Made by a program: the position numbers and the translations under genes
The notes under the pieces: generated by a model
What the model was told of the DNA's origin: nothing
The model's database searches: none
What the model saw: the letters and a program-made list of their open reading frames with translations, nothing else
Assembly: GCF_001653565.1 (NCBI RefSeq)
Contig: NZ_LYPB01000054.1
Coordinates: 19,533-83,532 of the forward strand
Source: Paenibacillus oryzisoli
GTDB taxonomy: Bacteria; Bacillota; Bacilli; Paenibacillales; NBRC-103111
Direction of reading: 5' to 3'
Length of the DNA: 64,000 bases
Part shown: positions 63,896 to 64,000 of the stretch, piece by piece
How positions within the stretch are numbered: position 1 is the stretch's first letter
Layout: each line of letters starts with the position of its first letter

Positions 63896-63925
63896 AAGCT
63901 TGAGTACAATGGTGCTCAAGCTTTT
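63896..63925 (+). terminator. Terminator of the second two-component operon
   Basis: AAGCTTGAG (63896-63904) / CTCAAGCTT (63915-63923) followed by TT, directly abutting the intron-like GTGCG. Confidence 0.8.
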
Positions 63926-64000
63926 GTGCGCTTGGCAGCGCAACGACTAAGGAGTGAAAGTCTCCAGTACACCGCGAGGTGGCGGAAGTACATAGCCGAC
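63926..64000 (+). mobile_element. 5' end of a group II intron, probably class C (truncated by the window)
   Basis: The sequence begins GTGCGC, the conserved 5' start of group II introns, and continues with GGAGTGAAAGTCTCC and GGCGGAAGTACATAGCC. These match in order the domain I start of IIC introns such as that of Oceanobacillus iheyensis (GGGTGAGAGTCCC, GCAGAAGTAACAGTTAGCC). It sits immediately after a terminator stem, the known insertion preference of class C introns. The reverse-transcriptase frame and domain V would lie outside the window. Confidence 0.72.

Overview
The window is chromosomal DNA of a Bacillota bacterium, most likely Paenibacillus or a close relative. The evidence is the conserved block rapZ-yvcK-whiA-crh, clpP, cggR-gap-pgk-tpiA-gpmI-eno, secG-rnr-smpB-ssrA, together with an S-layer-anchored giant protein, a 7TM/response-regulator hybrid kinase, copper-amine-oxidase-N-like 'stalk' domains and strong GGAGG ribosome binding sites. 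No name can be fixed from the sequence alone.

Layout. Bases 1-7900 hold the end of a PRPP synthetase, a TPR regulator, thioredoxin reductase, a ROK glucokinase and the rapZ-yvcK-whiA-crh cluster. Bases 8065-10551 hold a secreted stalk-domain protein and clpP on the minus strand, whose -35 is covered by a CtsR box. A tRNA-Arg(CCG) follows. Bases 10905-18222 are the central glycolytic operon: cggR, gap, pgk, tpiA, gpmI and eno, with a textbook tandem CggR operator and a closing terminator. Bases 18264-23730 hold an M50-like membrane peptidase, secG, rnr with a very long basic glycine-rich tail, smpB and tmRNA (predicted tag GKTQNNYALAA).

Downstream of ssrA (23.7-25.7 kb) lies a decaying accessory patch: a degenerate repeat cluster, two copies of a conserved ~50-nt element, a broken aspartyl protease gene and another frameshifted gene. 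From 25.7 kb to the end the content is accessory: a SEC-C/TPR protein, UspA, a small membrane protein that seems to start at CTG, a BTAD-type response regulator with a 1015-residue two-kinase hybrid sensor, and a general-stress group (GNAT protein and two YflT-domain paralogues, each behind a SigB-like promoter). An alpha/beta hydrolase and a 1875-residue S-layer protein lie between the two YflT paralogues. Next come a TerD trio, two divergent GGDEF proteins, a DsbA/FrnE-SDR operon opposite an HxlR regulator, a DUF2334/FG-GAP secreted protein, two OmpR-type two-component systems, a secreted thermonuclease and an MFS exporter. The right edge cuts into the 5' end of what looks like a group IIC intron placed directly after a terminator.

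Regulatory logic is unusually legible. CtsR, CggR and SigB-like sites can be read directly. Three promoters carry 11-bp-period direct repeats typical of OmpR-family regulators, and one pair with identical geometry links the 54458-56714 two-component system to a 67-residue protein just downstream. At least three families of intergenic repeats with inverted organisation occur in the accessory half.
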